In this document: positions 28,572 to 37,289 of the stretch, one piece after another
How positions within the stretch are numbered: position 1 is the first letter of the stretch
Layout of the letters: each line of letters begins with the position of its first letter
From: Haemophilus parahaemolyticus
GTDB lineage: Bacteria > Pseudomonadota > Gammaproteobacteria > Enterobacterales > Pasteurellaceae
DNA length: 64,000 nt
Direction of reading: 5' to 3'
Assembly: GCF_002015035.1 (NCBI RefSeq)
Contig: NZ_MUXY01000002.1
Coordinates: 1 to 64,000 of the forward strand
Translations under genes and position numbers: made by a program
Notes under the pieces: generated by a model
What the model was told of the DNA's origin: nothing
Seen by the model: the letters and a program-made list of their open reading frames with translations, nothing else
Databases searched by the model: none

Positions 28572-30338
28572 TTATTTATAAAGCGGCCCAAAGTTCGCAC
28601 AAGCACGGTAGTCTTGACCTTCTTTATCTTGACCAAACATATTCCATGCACTTGGACGGAAGACATCTTTTTCTTCCACGTTATGCATATTAACTGGAAT
28701 ACGAAGCATAGAAGCTAAGGTAATTAAGTCTGCCCCAACGTGTCCGTAAGTGGCTACACAGTGGTTTGCACCCCAGTTTGCCATCACAGAATACACATCT
28801 TTGAATGCACCTTTACCATTTAGGCGAGGCACGAACCAAGTGGTTGGCCAAGTTTCATTAGTACGTTTATTTAAGATGTCGTGTACATTTTCAGGTAACT
28901 CGATTGACCAACCTTCCGCAATTTGAAGAACAGGGCCTACACCTTTAACAAAGTTAATGCGGTGCATGGTAAATGGCATACCACCTTTGGTGAGGTATTG
29001 AGAAGATAAACCGCCCCCACGGAAGTATTCATACACCGCTGGACACCAACGAGTATTTTCTAAGCAGCGTTTGCCGTCTGCCTCAGTCACTTCCCAAGCT
29101 GGTTTCACTACAGGATTGCCATCTTTGTCTTGGTGCTGACCTGTTCCATCTAATGCGGCAGAACCAGAGTTGATTAAGTGAATGAAACCGTTTTCTGGAC
29201 GCCAGCCTGTCACACGTTCTACGGAGTCTTCACTCCAGTAAGTACGTACGTCAGCAAAGATTTGAGCTTGACCAGTTAAAAGGTTACCGAACAACATATT
29301 TACGGCATTTAAGCTGTCATTTTCAGTGGCAAGAATGTATGGAGGACGTACGCCATTCCAGTCATAAGTTGAGTTCAACATCGCTTCCATAAAGTCGCCA
29401 TTTGGACGATGGTCTGTCCAATGACGTTGACCTTGGAAACCTGCTGCAATCGCATTGTGGCCTAACGCTTCTTCACCAAAGTTAAGTTCAGCCAATTTTG
29501 GATTGCCGACCATTAAATCGCGTGCGATGATGGTCATTTTGACTAAAGTTTTACGTAACTCCGCTCTTTCTTCCGCAGTCATTTGATTTTCTGGTGCGTT
29601 TACATCAACGCCGTCAATGCAGTATTCGTTAGCCCATTTAAGTGCTAATTCATACTCTTCGTGGTCGTAAATGCCACGGTCGATACGGCGGGTAATTTCA
29701 GACATATCCACGTATTCGTTACGCATACCTAAGTATTCTTGGAAGAATGGTTGGTTCACAATAGAACCTGCGATACCCATCGAAACAGATCCGATAGAGA
29801 GGTAAGATTTACCGCGTAAAGTTGCCACAGCTAAACCAGCACGGGTAAAACGTAATAATTTTTCACGCACATCCGCTGGAATAGTTTGGTCGTCTGCTTC
29901 TTGCACTTCGTGGCTGTAAATAGAGAAAGCAGGTAAACCAAGCTGATTATGACCAGCAAGAGCCGCCGCTAAATAAACTGCCCCTGGGCGTTCTGTACCG
30001 TTGAAGCCCCAAATTGCTTTTGGTGTGTGTGGATCCATATCAATGGTTTCAGAACCATAGCACCAGCAAGGGGTAACTGTAATTACCGCCCCCACGTTTT
30101 CACGTTTAAATTTTTCGGCACAAGCGGCAGATTCTGCCACGCCACCGATGCAGCTGTCTGCGATTACACATTCCACAAAATCGCCATTGGTATGACGAAC
30201 TTCTGAACTAATCAATTTCGCCACAGCTTTCGCCATATTCATTGTTTGATCTTCGAGTGATTCACGCACTCCTAAACGGCGACCGTCGATGGTTGGGCGG
30301 ATACCAATTTTCACGGGAGTGGATTTCAAAGCAGTCAT
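28572..30338 (-). CDS. fucI: L-fucose isomerase
   Basis: Manganese-dependent ketol isomerase converting L-fucose to L-fuculose. 588 residues (E. coli 591), promoter-proximal gene of the operon. Conserved active-site blocks: [20 protein letters not shown], the metal glutamate in [11 protein letters not shown] and aspartate in FADVRTYW, and [20 protein letters not shown] near the C terminus with the third ligand histidine. Start [20 protein letters not shown] at 30338. A perfect CRP site lies about 100 bases upstream. Confidence 0.97.
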   Translation of the reverse strand: MTALKSTPVKIGIRPTIDGRRLGVRESLEDQTMNMAKAVAKLISSEVRHTNGDFVECVIADSCIGGVAESAACAEKFKRENVGAVITVTPCWCYGSETIDMDPHTPKAIWGFNGTERPGAVYLAAALAGHNQLGLPAFSIYSHEVQEADDQTIPADVREKLLRFTRAGLAVATLRGKSYLSIGSVSMGIAGSIVNQPFFQEYLGMRNEYVDMSEITRRIDRGIYDHEEYELALKWANEYCIDGVDVNAPENQMTAEERAELRKTLVKMTIIARDLMVGNPKLAELNFGEEALGHNAIAAGFQGQRHWTDHRPNGDFMEAMLNSTYDWNGVRPPYILATENDSLNAVNMLFGNLLTGQAQIFADVRTYWSEDSVERVTGWRPENGFIHLINSGSAALDGTGQHQDKDGNPVVKPAWEVTEADGKRCLENTRWCPAVYEYFRGGGLSSQYLTKGGMPFTMHRINFVKGVGPVLQIAEGWSIELPENVHDILNKRTNETWPTTWFVPRLNGKGAFKDVYSVMANWGANHCVATYGHVGADLITLASMLRIPVNMHNVEEKDVFRPSAWNMFGQDKEGQDYRACANFGPLYK

Positions 30339-30436
30339 AGCATTTCTCCTGATTGGTTGAATAAAGAAAATTTCTGTTTTTTATTATTCACAGGGAAAGG
30401 CTTTTTTGAAGAAAAACGCGATTTTATGTTCAGTTC

Positions 30437-30452
30437 TGTGAGCAAGATCACA
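30437..30452. promoter_or_regulatory. CRP (cAMP receptor protein) site upstream of fucI
   Basis: TGTGAGCAAGATCACA is a perfect TGTGA-N6-TCACA palindrome, 98 bases before the fucI ATG on the minus strand. This matches catabolite control of fucose genes in related bacteria. A USS-like ACCGCTTGG follows at once. Confidence 0.85.
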
Positions 30453-30490
30453 AAAATAACCGCTTGGAGGTAGCTTTAGAGGAAAATTAA

Positions 30491-30527
30491 ATGCCCGTTT
30501 TAGACTTAAAATAGTTAAAACGGGCAT
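30491..30527 (-). terminator. Hairpin distal to the phosphohexomutase gene
   Basis: 12-bp perfect stem ATGCCCGTTTTA/TAAAACGGGCAT, followed on the minus strand by TTAATTTTCC. It is the second of two hairpins between the mutase gene and the fuc promoter and insulates the two units. Confidence 0.65.
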
Positions 30528-30547
30528 ATCTTATAGGAGAAATAAAT

Positions 30548-30565
30548 ATGCCCCTTACGGGGCAT
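30548..30565 (-). terminator. Hairpin proximal to the phosphohexomutase gene
   Basis: ATGCCCC/GGGGCAT with a 4-base loop, followed on the minus strand by ATTTATTT. Weak T-run; probable terminator in tandem with the hairpin at 30491. Confidence 0.55.
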
Positions 30566-30651
30566 TTAGAACCGCTACTGCATCCTTGTGCTCACTCTAG
30601 CCTACAAAAGAGAAGCGGTGTTTTTTCTAGGCTATTTTACAAAATGACGGA

Positions 30652-32310
30652 TTAGCAATCTTGTTTACCGTATTGTTCTTGACGAAGAAGAACGCGTACG
30701 CTTTCATCGAATTGTGCTAATACTTCATCTGCATTTTTCGGATCAGTACCACGCGCATCTAAGTAGAACTTGATTTTCGGTTCTGTGCCTGATGGACGAG
30801 CAATTAAACGGCTACCATTTTCTAATACGAATACCAAAATATCGCTTTGGCGGTCAGTTTTAGTATGATCTAAGAATGTCGCCACTTTGAAACCACCCAC
30901 TTCTTCTGGCGGATTATGACGTAATGCACTCATCAATTTACCAATTTCAGATAAATCGCTAACACGGATAGAAATTTGACCGCTTACATAAGCACCAAAC
31001 TCTTTAGTGAAGTCTGCTGCGTAGTCTGCAAGTGTTTTACCTTCTTTTTTGAGGCTACGTACTAAATCTAAGAATACAATTGCTGCTGAAATCCCATCTT
31101 TATCGCGTACTTTATCTGGATCTACTAAGTAACCTAATGCTTCTTCGAAACCAAATAATAAACTGTTTACTTTACCGATATATTTGAAGCCAGTTAAAGT
31201 TTCTTCTGAGTCAAAACCATATTTCTTCGCAATTTCCGCTAAGGCTGGTGAAGAAACCAATGAACATGCCAACACACCTTTTTTGCCTTGTGCATGATAT
31301 TGTTTTGCTAAATACCAACCTAAGTAACAACCAATCACGTTACCGTGAAGAGGTTTCCAGTTACCTTCTGCATCTGGCAATGCCACCGCTAAGCGGTCTG
31401 CATCTGGGTCGTTTGCGATGATAAATTCGGCATTATGTTTTTTCGCTACTTCAATCGCTAAATCTAACGCACCTTTTTCCTCTGGATTAGGGAAGTTTAC
31501 GGTTGGGAATGTGCCATCTGGCCATACTTGTTCAGCTACCACGTGCGGTTGCGGTAAGCCTGCTTTTGCTAGGGTTTTGCTTAATACTTCATAGCCCACG
31601 CCGTGCATTGCAGTGTAAACGTAGTTGATATCGCACGCTGGCTCTTTCGCAAGGCTTGCGGTTTTCGCAATGTAAGCATCTACAATTTCATCACTTAACA
31701 CAGTGAAATTTTGGCTGCGTGGTAAATCTGCAATGTTACCTGCCGCTACTTTGTCGATAAGTGCAGCAATCTCTTTATCCGCAGGTGAAACGATTTGACC
31801 ACCACCGTTTGCTTTACCTAAGTAAACTTTATAGCCGTTATCTTCAGGTGGATTGTGGCTTGCCGTTACCATTACGCCTGCAGTGGTATCGAAGTATTGG
31901 ATTGCATAGGCTAACACTGGGGTTGGTAATTTGCGTGGTAATAAATACGCTTTAATGCCTGCACCCGCCATAATTTCTGCGGTATCGCGTGCGAACACAT
32001 CCGAATTTTTACGACCATCGTAGCCAATTACAATAGACGGCTCTTTATCGTAACCTTTTAAGTATTCCGCTAAACCACCTGCCGCTTGTGCCACTAACAC
32101 ACGGTTCATGCCCATTGAACCTGCTTGCAAACGACCACGCAAGCCCGCTGTACCAAATTGTAAGCGACCATTAAAACGGTTTGCTAATTCTGCTTGTGCA
32201 TCCGCTTTTCCTGCTTTTGCCTCCGCAATTAGTTGCTCTAGCTCCGCACGAGTTTCTTGATCTGGGTCTTGATTTAACCAGTTTTGAGCTGTAGTGAAAA
32301 GTGTCTCCAT
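30652..32310 (-). CDS. Phosphohexomutase (phosphoglucomutase/phosphomannomutase family)
   Basis: Cytosolic alpha-D-phosphohexomutase of 552 residues, the length of the PgcA/PMM2-like branch rather than E. coli Pgm or CpsG. Seen in order: the FGTAGLRGRLQAGSMGMNR sugar-binding start, the phosphoserine loop VMVTASHNPPEDNGYKVY (Ser about residue 144), and the metal-binding loop NDPDADRLAV. The sugar-specificity loop GFEEALGY follows, then the phosphate-binding RPSGTEPKIKFY. Whether glucose- or mannose-phosphate is preferred cannot be read from sequence. Single gene between two terminators. Confidence 0.9.
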   Translation of the reverse strand: METLFTTAQNWLNQDPDQETRAELEQLIAEAKAGKADAQAELANRFNGRLQFGTAGLRGRLQAGSMGMNRVLVAQAAGGLAEYLKGYDKEPSIVIGYDGRKNSDVFARDTAEIMAGAGIKAYLLPRKLPTPVLAYAIQYFDTTAGVMVTASHNPPEDNGYKVYLGKANGGGQIVSPADKEIAALIDKVAAGNIADLPRSQNFTVLSDEIVDAYIAKTASLAKEPACDINYVYTAMHGVGYEVLSKTLAKAGLPQPHVVAEQVWPDGTFPTVNFPNPEEKGALDLAIEVAKKHNAEFIIANDPDADRLAVALPDAEGNWKPLHGNVIGCYLGWYLAKQYHAQGKKGVLACSLVSSPALAEIAKKYGFDSEETLTGFKYIGKVNSLLFGFEEALGYLVDPDKVRDKDGISAAIVFLDLVRSLKKEGKTLADYAADFTKEFGAYVSGQISIRVSDLSEIGKLMSALRHNPPEEVGGFKVATFLDHTKTDRQSDILVFVLENGSRLIARPSGTEPKIKFYLDARGTDPKNADEVLAQFDESVRVLLRQEQYGKQDC

Positions 32311-32450
32311 AACAAATCCTCTGTAATTTGATTGTGAATAAATACCTCAGATAGATTAGCTGAAAAGCGGTTGGATTGACACGATTTTTTGCAAAATTCT
32401 ATTGGTTTTTTGATAAAGATAAAAGAATGGAAAAACGAAAACGATTGGGA

Positions 32451-32476
32451 AGAAAAAACAGCCCCAAAGGGGCTGT
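32451..32476 (-). terminator. Terminator of the decayed cpdB-like gene
   Basis: ACAGCCCC/GGGGCTGT with an AAA loop followed on the minus strand by six T. It lies about 40 bases downstream of the pseudogene stop. Confidence 0.85.
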
Positions 32477-32514
32477 TATGGTTAACGGAAAAGTAAAATG
32501 TAAAAATTATAAGC

Positions 32515-32925
32515 CTATAATCTTCCAGTGATTGTGTGAAACACCTTCCACTTTGCTTTTTTCACGTTGGAGATGTAGTCGATCATCATATTTTGGATTG
32601 TACCTTTCTCTTGACCCATTGCCACTTTAGATTCCCAAAGAGTTGGGATTTGCTGACCTTCCCAAATCCCGCCTTTTTTAGCCATTTGACCGAAGCGATA
32701 AGAGTTCATACCAAGTTTGATTTTCATATCATCAGTTACAGGAGTACCATCGGCAAGTTTCAGATCGACGATTTCTCACCGCTTGGTTTGCGTAAGTCGA
32801 TATTGTAGTTCATGCCCCAAAAATGTCGAACGTCACATATTTCGATTTTTTACGCTCTGCATTGTAACGGTATTCTGTATCACCTGGTTGAATGGCGTCG
32901 AAGTAGGTTGGTGGTGAATATCACA
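32515..32925 (-). pseudogene. 3'-terminal remnant of a 5'-nucleotidase / cpdB-type gene
   Basis: The minus strand encodes, in pieces, the C-terminal domain of a periplasmic 2',3'-cyclic phosphodiesterase/3'-nucleotidase-like protein. The pieces are PTYFDAIQPGDTEYRYNAER, then NYNIDLRKPSGEK, then VDLKLADGTPVTDDMKIKLG and MNSYRF (CpdB: NYxIDxxxPxGxRIxxL...NNYR). They are out of frame with each other. One base appears lost in the T-run near 32817 and one in the A-run near 32774. The N-terminal two thirds is missing, and the left edge of the homology abuts a palindrome-A element at 32936. An intact last piece could still read 70 codons (32515-32727) but has no plausible start. Family assignment is from memory. 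Confidence 0.75.
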
Positions 32926-32935
32926 ATAAAAAAAT

Positions 32936-33050
32936 CCCCCTCTTTAGAAAAGAGGGGTTAGGGGAAATTTGATAACGATGTTCAATTCTCAGATGAACTC
33001 CGTTTTCATTTCTGCCAAATCTCTCCCTGCCCCTCTTTGCTAAAGAAGGG
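32936..33050. repeat. Palindrome A element, two inverted arms
   Basis: The left arm is CCCCCTCTTT AGA AAAGAGGGG TTAGGGGAAATTTG. The right arm is its inverse CTGCCAAATCTCTCCCTGCC then CCTCTTTGCTAAAGAAGGG, about 115 bases end to end. The right arm encodes the last 14 residues and stop of selA. The left arm borders the cpdB-like pseudogene. Confidence 0.85.
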
Positions 33051-34436
33051 AATATTAAAAGACAGCATCTCAATCAGCGGTTCAAATTGAGCCACAGAAC
33101 GCAAATCCAACCAAAATTTTTTATCGGCAAAACGCCCGATAATCGGGGTTGGTAATTGTTTAAACTGTTGCTCTAATACTAATAAATCGCTCTGTTTTTC
33201 ACTTTCGATTGTAACAGCAACAGAGGGAAGTTTTTCCGTTGGCAAAGCCCCACTGCCAATCTGAGCAAGGCTTGGCTCAACTTGTAAAATATAGCGTGAA
33301 TTTAACCGCTTGCCTAATACTTCTTTGAGCTTTTCTGCTCGGATCTTCAGCAAATCAACCGATTGCGTGAGTAAATTCAAAGTCGGTAAAGTTTCAGACA
33401 ATTTTTCAGGTAAAAGATATTGGCGAAGGGTCGCCTCCAACGCAGATAAAATCACTTTATCACAACGCAACACTCGCTTGAGCGGATGGGCTTGTAGCTC
33501 ATCAATCCATTCTTTTTTGCCGACAATAATGCCTGCTTGAGGTCCGCCCAATAATTTATCGCCCGAAAAAGACACCAAATCCACGCCTGCCGCGACTTTT
33601 TGTTGCACCATCGGTTCGGCAGGTAAACCAAGCGATGCCATATCGATCAGTGAGCCACTGCCTAAATCGCTTATTACTGGCAAGTCAAACTCTTTACCAA
33701 GTGCGACTAATTCTTCCTCTGGCACGGAACTGGTAAAGCCCTCAATGTGGTAATTGCTCGTGTGCACCTTCATCAAAAAGGCGGTATTTTCATTGATCGC
33801 ATTGCGATAATCTTTAAGGTGTGTGCGGTTAGTCGTGCCGACTTCCACTAGCTTACACCCCGCCTGCAACATAATATCGGGAATGCGAAATGCCCCGCCA
33901 ATTTCGACCAACTCGCCCCTTGAGACAATCACCTCTTTATCCTTAGCGAAAGTTGCCAACATCAGCAACACCGCCGCCGCATTGTTATTTACCACGCAAG
34001 CCGCTTCTGCTCCTGTGATTTTGGCAACCAGCTCAGAAATATAGAGATCACGATGTGATCTTCTCCCCTCATCAATATCAAACTCCAATGCCACATTATT
34101 TTGCATCACACAGGTTGTCGCTTGAATTGCCGCTTCTGACCATAATCCCCGCCCCAAATTCGTATGCAACACCGTGCCCGTTAAGTTAAACACAGGGCGA
34201 AGTTGCACCGATTGCAATTGGGAAAGGGAATGGAAAAGCTGTGCAAAAAGCGTGGTTTCATTGGTCAAAAAATCGGGCAAGGAATGATGATGTTGGATAT
34301 GAGAGCGAGCCTGTTCAATCAATAAACGCAGCTGCTCGACCACGGCTTGATGTCCAAATTGTTGAATAAAATCGACCGCTTGTGGCTGTTTGAGTAGCTT
34401 ATCGACCGAGGGAATTTGACGAAATAAATATTGCAT
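33006..34436 (-). CDS. selA: L-seryl-tRNA(Sec) selenium transferase (SelA)
   Basis: PLP enzyme converting Ser-tRNA(Sec) to Sec-tRNA(Sec) with selenophosphate. From ATG 34436 it has 476 residues; E. coli SelA has 463. The PLP lysine lies in [16 protein letters not shown]. Other blocks are [14 protein letters not shown] and [12 protein letters not shown]. The ORF runs into a palindrome-A arm, so the final 14 residues (after [19 protein letters not shown]) are repeat-encoded, which explains the extra length. The Shine-Dalgarno sequence is weak. It is divergent from selC, 71 bases away. Confidence 0.95.
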   Translation of the reverse strand: MQYLFRQIPSVDKLLKQPQAVDFIQQFGHQAVVEQLRLLIEQARSHIQHHHSLPDFLTNETTLFAQLFHSLSQLQSVQLRPVFNLTGTVLHTNLGRGLWSEAAIQATTCVMQNNVALEFDIDEGRRSHRDLYISELVAKITGAEAACVVNNNAAAVLLMLATFAKDKEVIVSRGELVEIGGAFRIPDIMLQAGCKLVEVGTTNRTHLKDYRNAINENTAFLMKVHTSNYHIEGFTSSVPEEELVALGKEFDLPVISDLGSGSLIDMASLGLPAEPMVQQKVAAGVDLVSFSGDKLLGGPQAGIIVGKKEWIDELQAHPLKRVLRCDKVILSALEATLRQYLLPEKLSETLPTLNLLTQSVDLLKIRAEKLKEVLGKRLNSRYILQVEPSLAQIGSGALPTEKLPSVAVTIESEKQSDLLVLEQQFKQLPTPIIGRFADKKFWLDLRSVAQFEPLIEMLSFNIPFFSKEGQGEIWQK

Positions 34437-34461
34437 AGCCAAGAATTGAGAAATCTAAACG

Positions 34462-34490
34462 TTGGATAATTCTAATAAATAAAGTAGAAT
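34462..34490 (+). promoter_or_regulatory. Promoter of selC
   Basis: TTGGAT (34462-34467), 17-base spacer, TAGAAT (34485-34490), ending 17 bases before the tRNA-Sec 5' end. Confidence 0.75.
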
Positions 34491-34507
34491 ATAGCTACTT
34501 TTAAAAC

Positions 34508-34602
34508 GGAAGGTCGTCATCTCCGGTGAGGTGGCAGGACTTCAAATCCTGTTGAGGACGCCAGCGTTCTCGGGTGGGTTCGACTCCCATGACCTTCCGC
34601 CA
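34508..34602 (+). tRNA. selC: Selenocysteine tRNA (anticodon TCA)
   Basis: A 95-base tRNA with the tRNA-Sec hallmarks: an 8-bp acceptor GGAAGGTC/GACCTTCC, anticodon loop CTTCAAA with TCA, an unusually long variable arm, GGTTCGACTCC T-arm, discriminator G and encoded CCA. It closely follows E. coli selC in sequence. It decodes UGA with SelB at a SECIS element. Adjacent to selA, which is unusual in enterobacteria. Confidence 0.97.
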
Positions 34603-34639
34603 ATACTTTTCAAGTCTCATTTCTAACCAAACTCACTCG

Positions 34640-34670
34640 TAGGGACAGGGTTTATCCCTGTCCTTTATTT
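34640..34670 (+). terminator. Terminator of selC formed by a repeat-B half
   Basis: GGACAGGG/CCCTGTCC with a TTTAT loop followed by TTTATTT. The GTAGGGACAGGGTTTATCCC sequence is one arm of dispersed repeat B, which has copies at 50239 and 53714. Confidence 0.7.
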
Positions 34671-34728
34671 ATAAGAAAAGAGAAGGAATAACTCCCCTTC
34701 CCTACGAATATCATTCAAAGGAAAATTT

Positions 34729-35172
34729 ATGACCCAATCCATTTGCATTATCACAGGCAGCACCTTAGGTGGTGCAGAATATGTTGCCGACCATCTTGAA
34801 AGTTGCTTAACCGCCAAAGGCTTTAATGTTGAGCTTTTTAATCATGCAACGCTGGTAGACATTCAATCGCAACCCATTTTAATCGTGGTGACCTCAACCC
34901 ACGGTGCAGGCGAACTGCCTGATAATATCAAACCTTTGTTTGAAGAGCTCGAAAATCAACCGCTTGATTTTAGCCAAATGAAGTTTGGTGTAGTTGGGCT
35001 TGGAAGCTCTGATTACGACACCTTCTGCCACGCAGTGGATATTGTTGAAAATACTTTAAAGGCAAAAGGTGCAACACAGGTGTGCAACTCGGAGCGTATT
35101 GATACCGTGACTAATTTTGAACACGACGAAACGGCAGAAAATTGGTTAGAAGGTTTTTTAGTTAAGTTATAA
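34729..35172 (+). CDS. mioC: Flavodoxin-like protein MioC
   Basis: A 147-residue FMN-binding flavodoxin of the MioC type. The phosphate loop is ITGSTLGGAEYVADHL (residues about 8-23), matching E. coli SGSTLGGAEYVAEHL. The isoalloxazine-contact loops are TSTHGAGELPDN and GLGSSDYDTFCHAVD. E. coli MioC supports biotin synthase activity in vitro and sits by oriC. Here no oriC neighbours (gidA, dnaA boxes) were noticed. A terminator follows, then an accessory island. Confidence 0.93.
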   Translation: MTQSICIITGSTLGGAEYVADHLESCLTAKGFNVELFNHATLVDIQSQPILIVVTSTHGAGELPDNIKPLFEELENQPLDFSQMKFGVVGLGSSDYDTFCHAVDIVENTLKAKGATQVCNSERIDTVTNFEHDETAENWLEGFLVKL

Positions 35173-35202
35173 GAGGTCAGATTTTTATTCTTTTTGCAAA
35201 AC

Positions 35203-35236
35203 AAAGCCCTCAGGACTTTCTAGCTCTGAGGGTTTT
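35203..35236 (+). terminator. Terminator of mioC, left copy of a duplicated hairpin
   Basis: CCCTCAG/CTGAGGG stem inside AAAGCCCTCAGGACTTT ... TAGCTCTGAGGGTTTTG. A near-identical sequence recurs at 37894-37930 on the other side of the vapBC/PARIS-like genes. Confidence 0.85.
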
Positions 35237-35315
35237 GTTATATTAAATTTTGATTATAAATTATGCTAAATAAATTGTGTATACTTATAAAAACAAATAT
35301 ATACGGAGTAATACT

Positions 35316-35555
35316 ATGATAACAAAAGTTTTTCAAAGTGGTTACAGCCAAGCAGTAAGAATTCCTGTTGATTTCCGTTTAGATGTAGATACAGTTGAAA
35401 TTCTACACGGAGAAAATGGCGATATTATTTTGCGACCTTTTAAACCTAAAGCAGATATGGAATTTTTGGCTTTGTTTGAAGGATTTGATGAAGATTTTAT
35501 TGAAACGTTAGAAAATCGAGATGTTGCACCGCCACAGGAGCGTGATTCATTATGA
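35316..35555 (+). CDS. vapB: VapB-type antitoxin (AbrB/SpoVT fold)
   Basis: Antitoxin of a type II system, 79 residues from ATG 35316 (GGAG 7 bases upstream). The N-terminal swapped-hairpin DNA-binding domain MITKVFQSGYSQAVRIPVDF is typical of VapB/MazE-like AbrB domains. The acidic C-terminal tail (FEGFDEDFIETLENR) would bind VapC. The frame is intact, but its toxin gene, which overlaps by 4 bases (ATGA), is broken. A GTGTATAC palindrome about 40 bases upstream (35276-35283) may be its operator. Confidence 0.9.
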   Translation: MITKVFQSGYSQAVRIPVDFRLDVDTVEILHGENGDIILRPFKPKADMEFLALFEGFDEDFIETLENRDVAPPQERDSL

Positions 35556-35924
35556 TTTATATGCTTGATACCAATATTTTGATTTATTTCATGAAAAATA
35601 GACCGCTTTCAGTTGCAGAAAAAGTGGCTCAACTCATACCTCAAGATCAGCTCGTGATGAGTTTTGTGACTTATGCCGAGTTACTTAAAGGTGCGAATGG
35701 TAGTGCGAACCCTGAAAAAGCACTAGAGAAAATCAACAAAATCACGCAACGTATTCCTATTGTTTATCCAAGATATCGAAATGTGCGAATATCTTAAAAC
35801 AGCAAGGTACACTGATTGACAGTAATGACTTATGGATTGCCTGTCATGCTTTGGCAATAAATGCGGTGTTGGTAAACCATAATATAAAAGAGGTTCAGAG
35901 GATTGGCAAAATAAGTTAGGATGA
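35552..35924 (+). pseudogene. vapC: VapC toxin gene broken by frameshifts
   Basis: PIN-domain ribonuclease in pieces. The first frame (35552-35797) reads MIYMLDTNILIYFMKNRPLS with the catalytic Asp and YAELLKG with the Glu, then goes wrong after RIPIVYP. DIEMCEYL continues in the second frame (from 35772). KQQGTLIDSNDLWIACHALA with the third acidic residue is in the third frame (from 35797). The expected C-terminal EDWQNKLG is displaced again (from 35898). At least three indels, so the toxin should be inactive. Confidence 0.88.
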
Positions 35925-36005
35925 CTAGACTAGATTATATTAAACACTGTCTAAATATTATTTAAATGATATAATAAATAAAAGTTTATATTATGGAGAT
36001 ATAGT

Positions 36006-37289
36006 ATGTCTGATTATAAAATTACATCTATAAAAATTTTAGGATTCTGGGAAGAATACACTTGTAATAATAAATTCAATGATGATATTAATATTATTAT
36101 AGGTAGAAACGGATCTGGAAAAACTACTTTTATGAACATTCTACATGCTGCTTTATCTATTGACATGCTTGAATTAAGTGAAAGTGAATTTCAAGAAATA
36201 AATATAACATTAGAAAACACCCATAGAACTGCATTTATACAAATTATAAAGAATGACTTAGATGAAGAAAAAATACCAACAATCACATATAAAATAGATA
36301 GTATAGAATATACACTTCCAATCCTTAGTGAGGGAAGAAGTCTATTTATTCGAAAAAGGATACAAGAGCGTTATATCGACTTACAAGAACATATGAATCA
36401 ATATGTAAAATTATATTCTCTATCAGTCTATAGAAATAAAAACAATTATAAATACGAAAGAGACAAAAATGAATTATACAAAAAAGGAATTTCATCATCC
36501 ATAGATTACTATTTAGATGAATTACTATCTCAATTTAGTAAATATCAACTTGAACTTACTCAACAGTCTCAAACCATATCAGAGCAACTACAAAAAGACG
36601 TTCTATTATCTCTTCTAGACACCAATAAAAGGGCAATTAAACGTATTGCTAATAAGGAAAGTGAAAGACAAAAATTAAAAAGAACTTATAAGCGTTTTGG
36701 ATTCAATGACAAGGATACAGAACATAAAATAGACAATTACATTAATACCGTTTTTGATGAAATTGAAACAATAGAATTGTTTAAGAAAAAAAGCGGAATT
36801 AATGATGATTTTGAAATTCCATCCCAAGCAATTATAACAAAACAAATATTTGATAAAATCATAGAATTATCTAGTGAAGCAGAGGCAAAAAATGAGAAAA
36901 TATTTTCTAACAATAACTTATTTTTAGACACTCTATCTAAATTTACAGATAAACGTTTCAAGCTAAACAAAGGAGAATTAAACTTTGTTAAAAATGATAA
37001 AATACCAATATCACTATTTAAGCTATCCTCTGGAGAAAAACAATTATTAATATTACTAATCGAAACATTATTACAAAGAAAAGAGCGTTGTATCTTTCTT
37101 GCTGATGAGCCAGAAATATCTTTACATATCGAATGGCAAAGAGAAATTATTTCTTCTGTTTTAGCTTTAAATCCCAATGCTCAGATAATTGTTGCAACAC
37201 ATTCACCTGAAATCGCAGGTAAACATAAAAGTAAAATTATTAAGATGAATGACATTCGTGAATTGACAGGCTTTATACATGAAAGATGA
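36006..37289 (+). CDS. AAA/ABC-type ATPase, AriA-like component of a PARIS-type defence pair
   Basis: A 427-residue SMC/OLD-like ATPase: Walker A GRNGSGKTT at residues 33-41, a long charged, partly coiled-coil middle (about 150-330, very Lys/Glu/Asn rich), ABC signature LSSGEKQ at 340-346, Walker B CIFLADEPE at 362-370, and switch histidine in ATHSPE (His399). This layout is that of AAA15/AAA21 defence ATPases such as PARIS AriA. The next gene is a DUF4435 protein overlapping by 11 bases, which is the PARIS arrangement. GGAG lies 7 bases before ATG 36006, and a TATAAT at 35970 is a possible -10. Much more AT-rich, with many ATA and AGA codons, than its neighbours, so likely acquired. Confidence 0.85.
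   Translation: MSDYKITSIKILGFWEEYTCNNKFNDDINIIIGRNGSGKTTFMNILHAALSIDMLELSESEFQEINITLENTHRTAFIQIIKNDLDEEKIPTITYKIDSIEYTLPILSEGRSLFIRKRIQERYIDLQEHMNQYVKLYSLSVYRNKNNYKYERDKNELYKKGISSSIDYYLDELLSQFSKYQLELTQQSQTISEQLQKDVLLSLLDTNKRAIKRIANKESERQKLKRTYKRFGFNDKDTEHKIDNYINTVFDEIETIELFKKKSGINDDFEIPSQAIITKQIFDKIIELSSEAEAKNEKIFSNNNLFLDTLSKFTDKRFKLNKGELNFVKNDKIPISLFKLSSGEKQLLILLIETLLQRKERCIFLADEPEISLHIEWQREIISSVLALNPNAQIIVATHSPEIAGKHKSKIIKMNDIRELTGFIHER

Noticed and set aside
32515..32727. An intact 70-codon gene
   Set aside because: Its translation is only the C-terminal tip of a nucleotidase-type domain, and the preceding homology is readable in other frames, so it is a pseudogene remnant.
34620..34728. 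An oriC next to mioC
   Set aside because: There is no cluster of DnaA boxes (TTATCCACA type) or AT-rich 13-mers, and no gidA, in the surrounding sequence.
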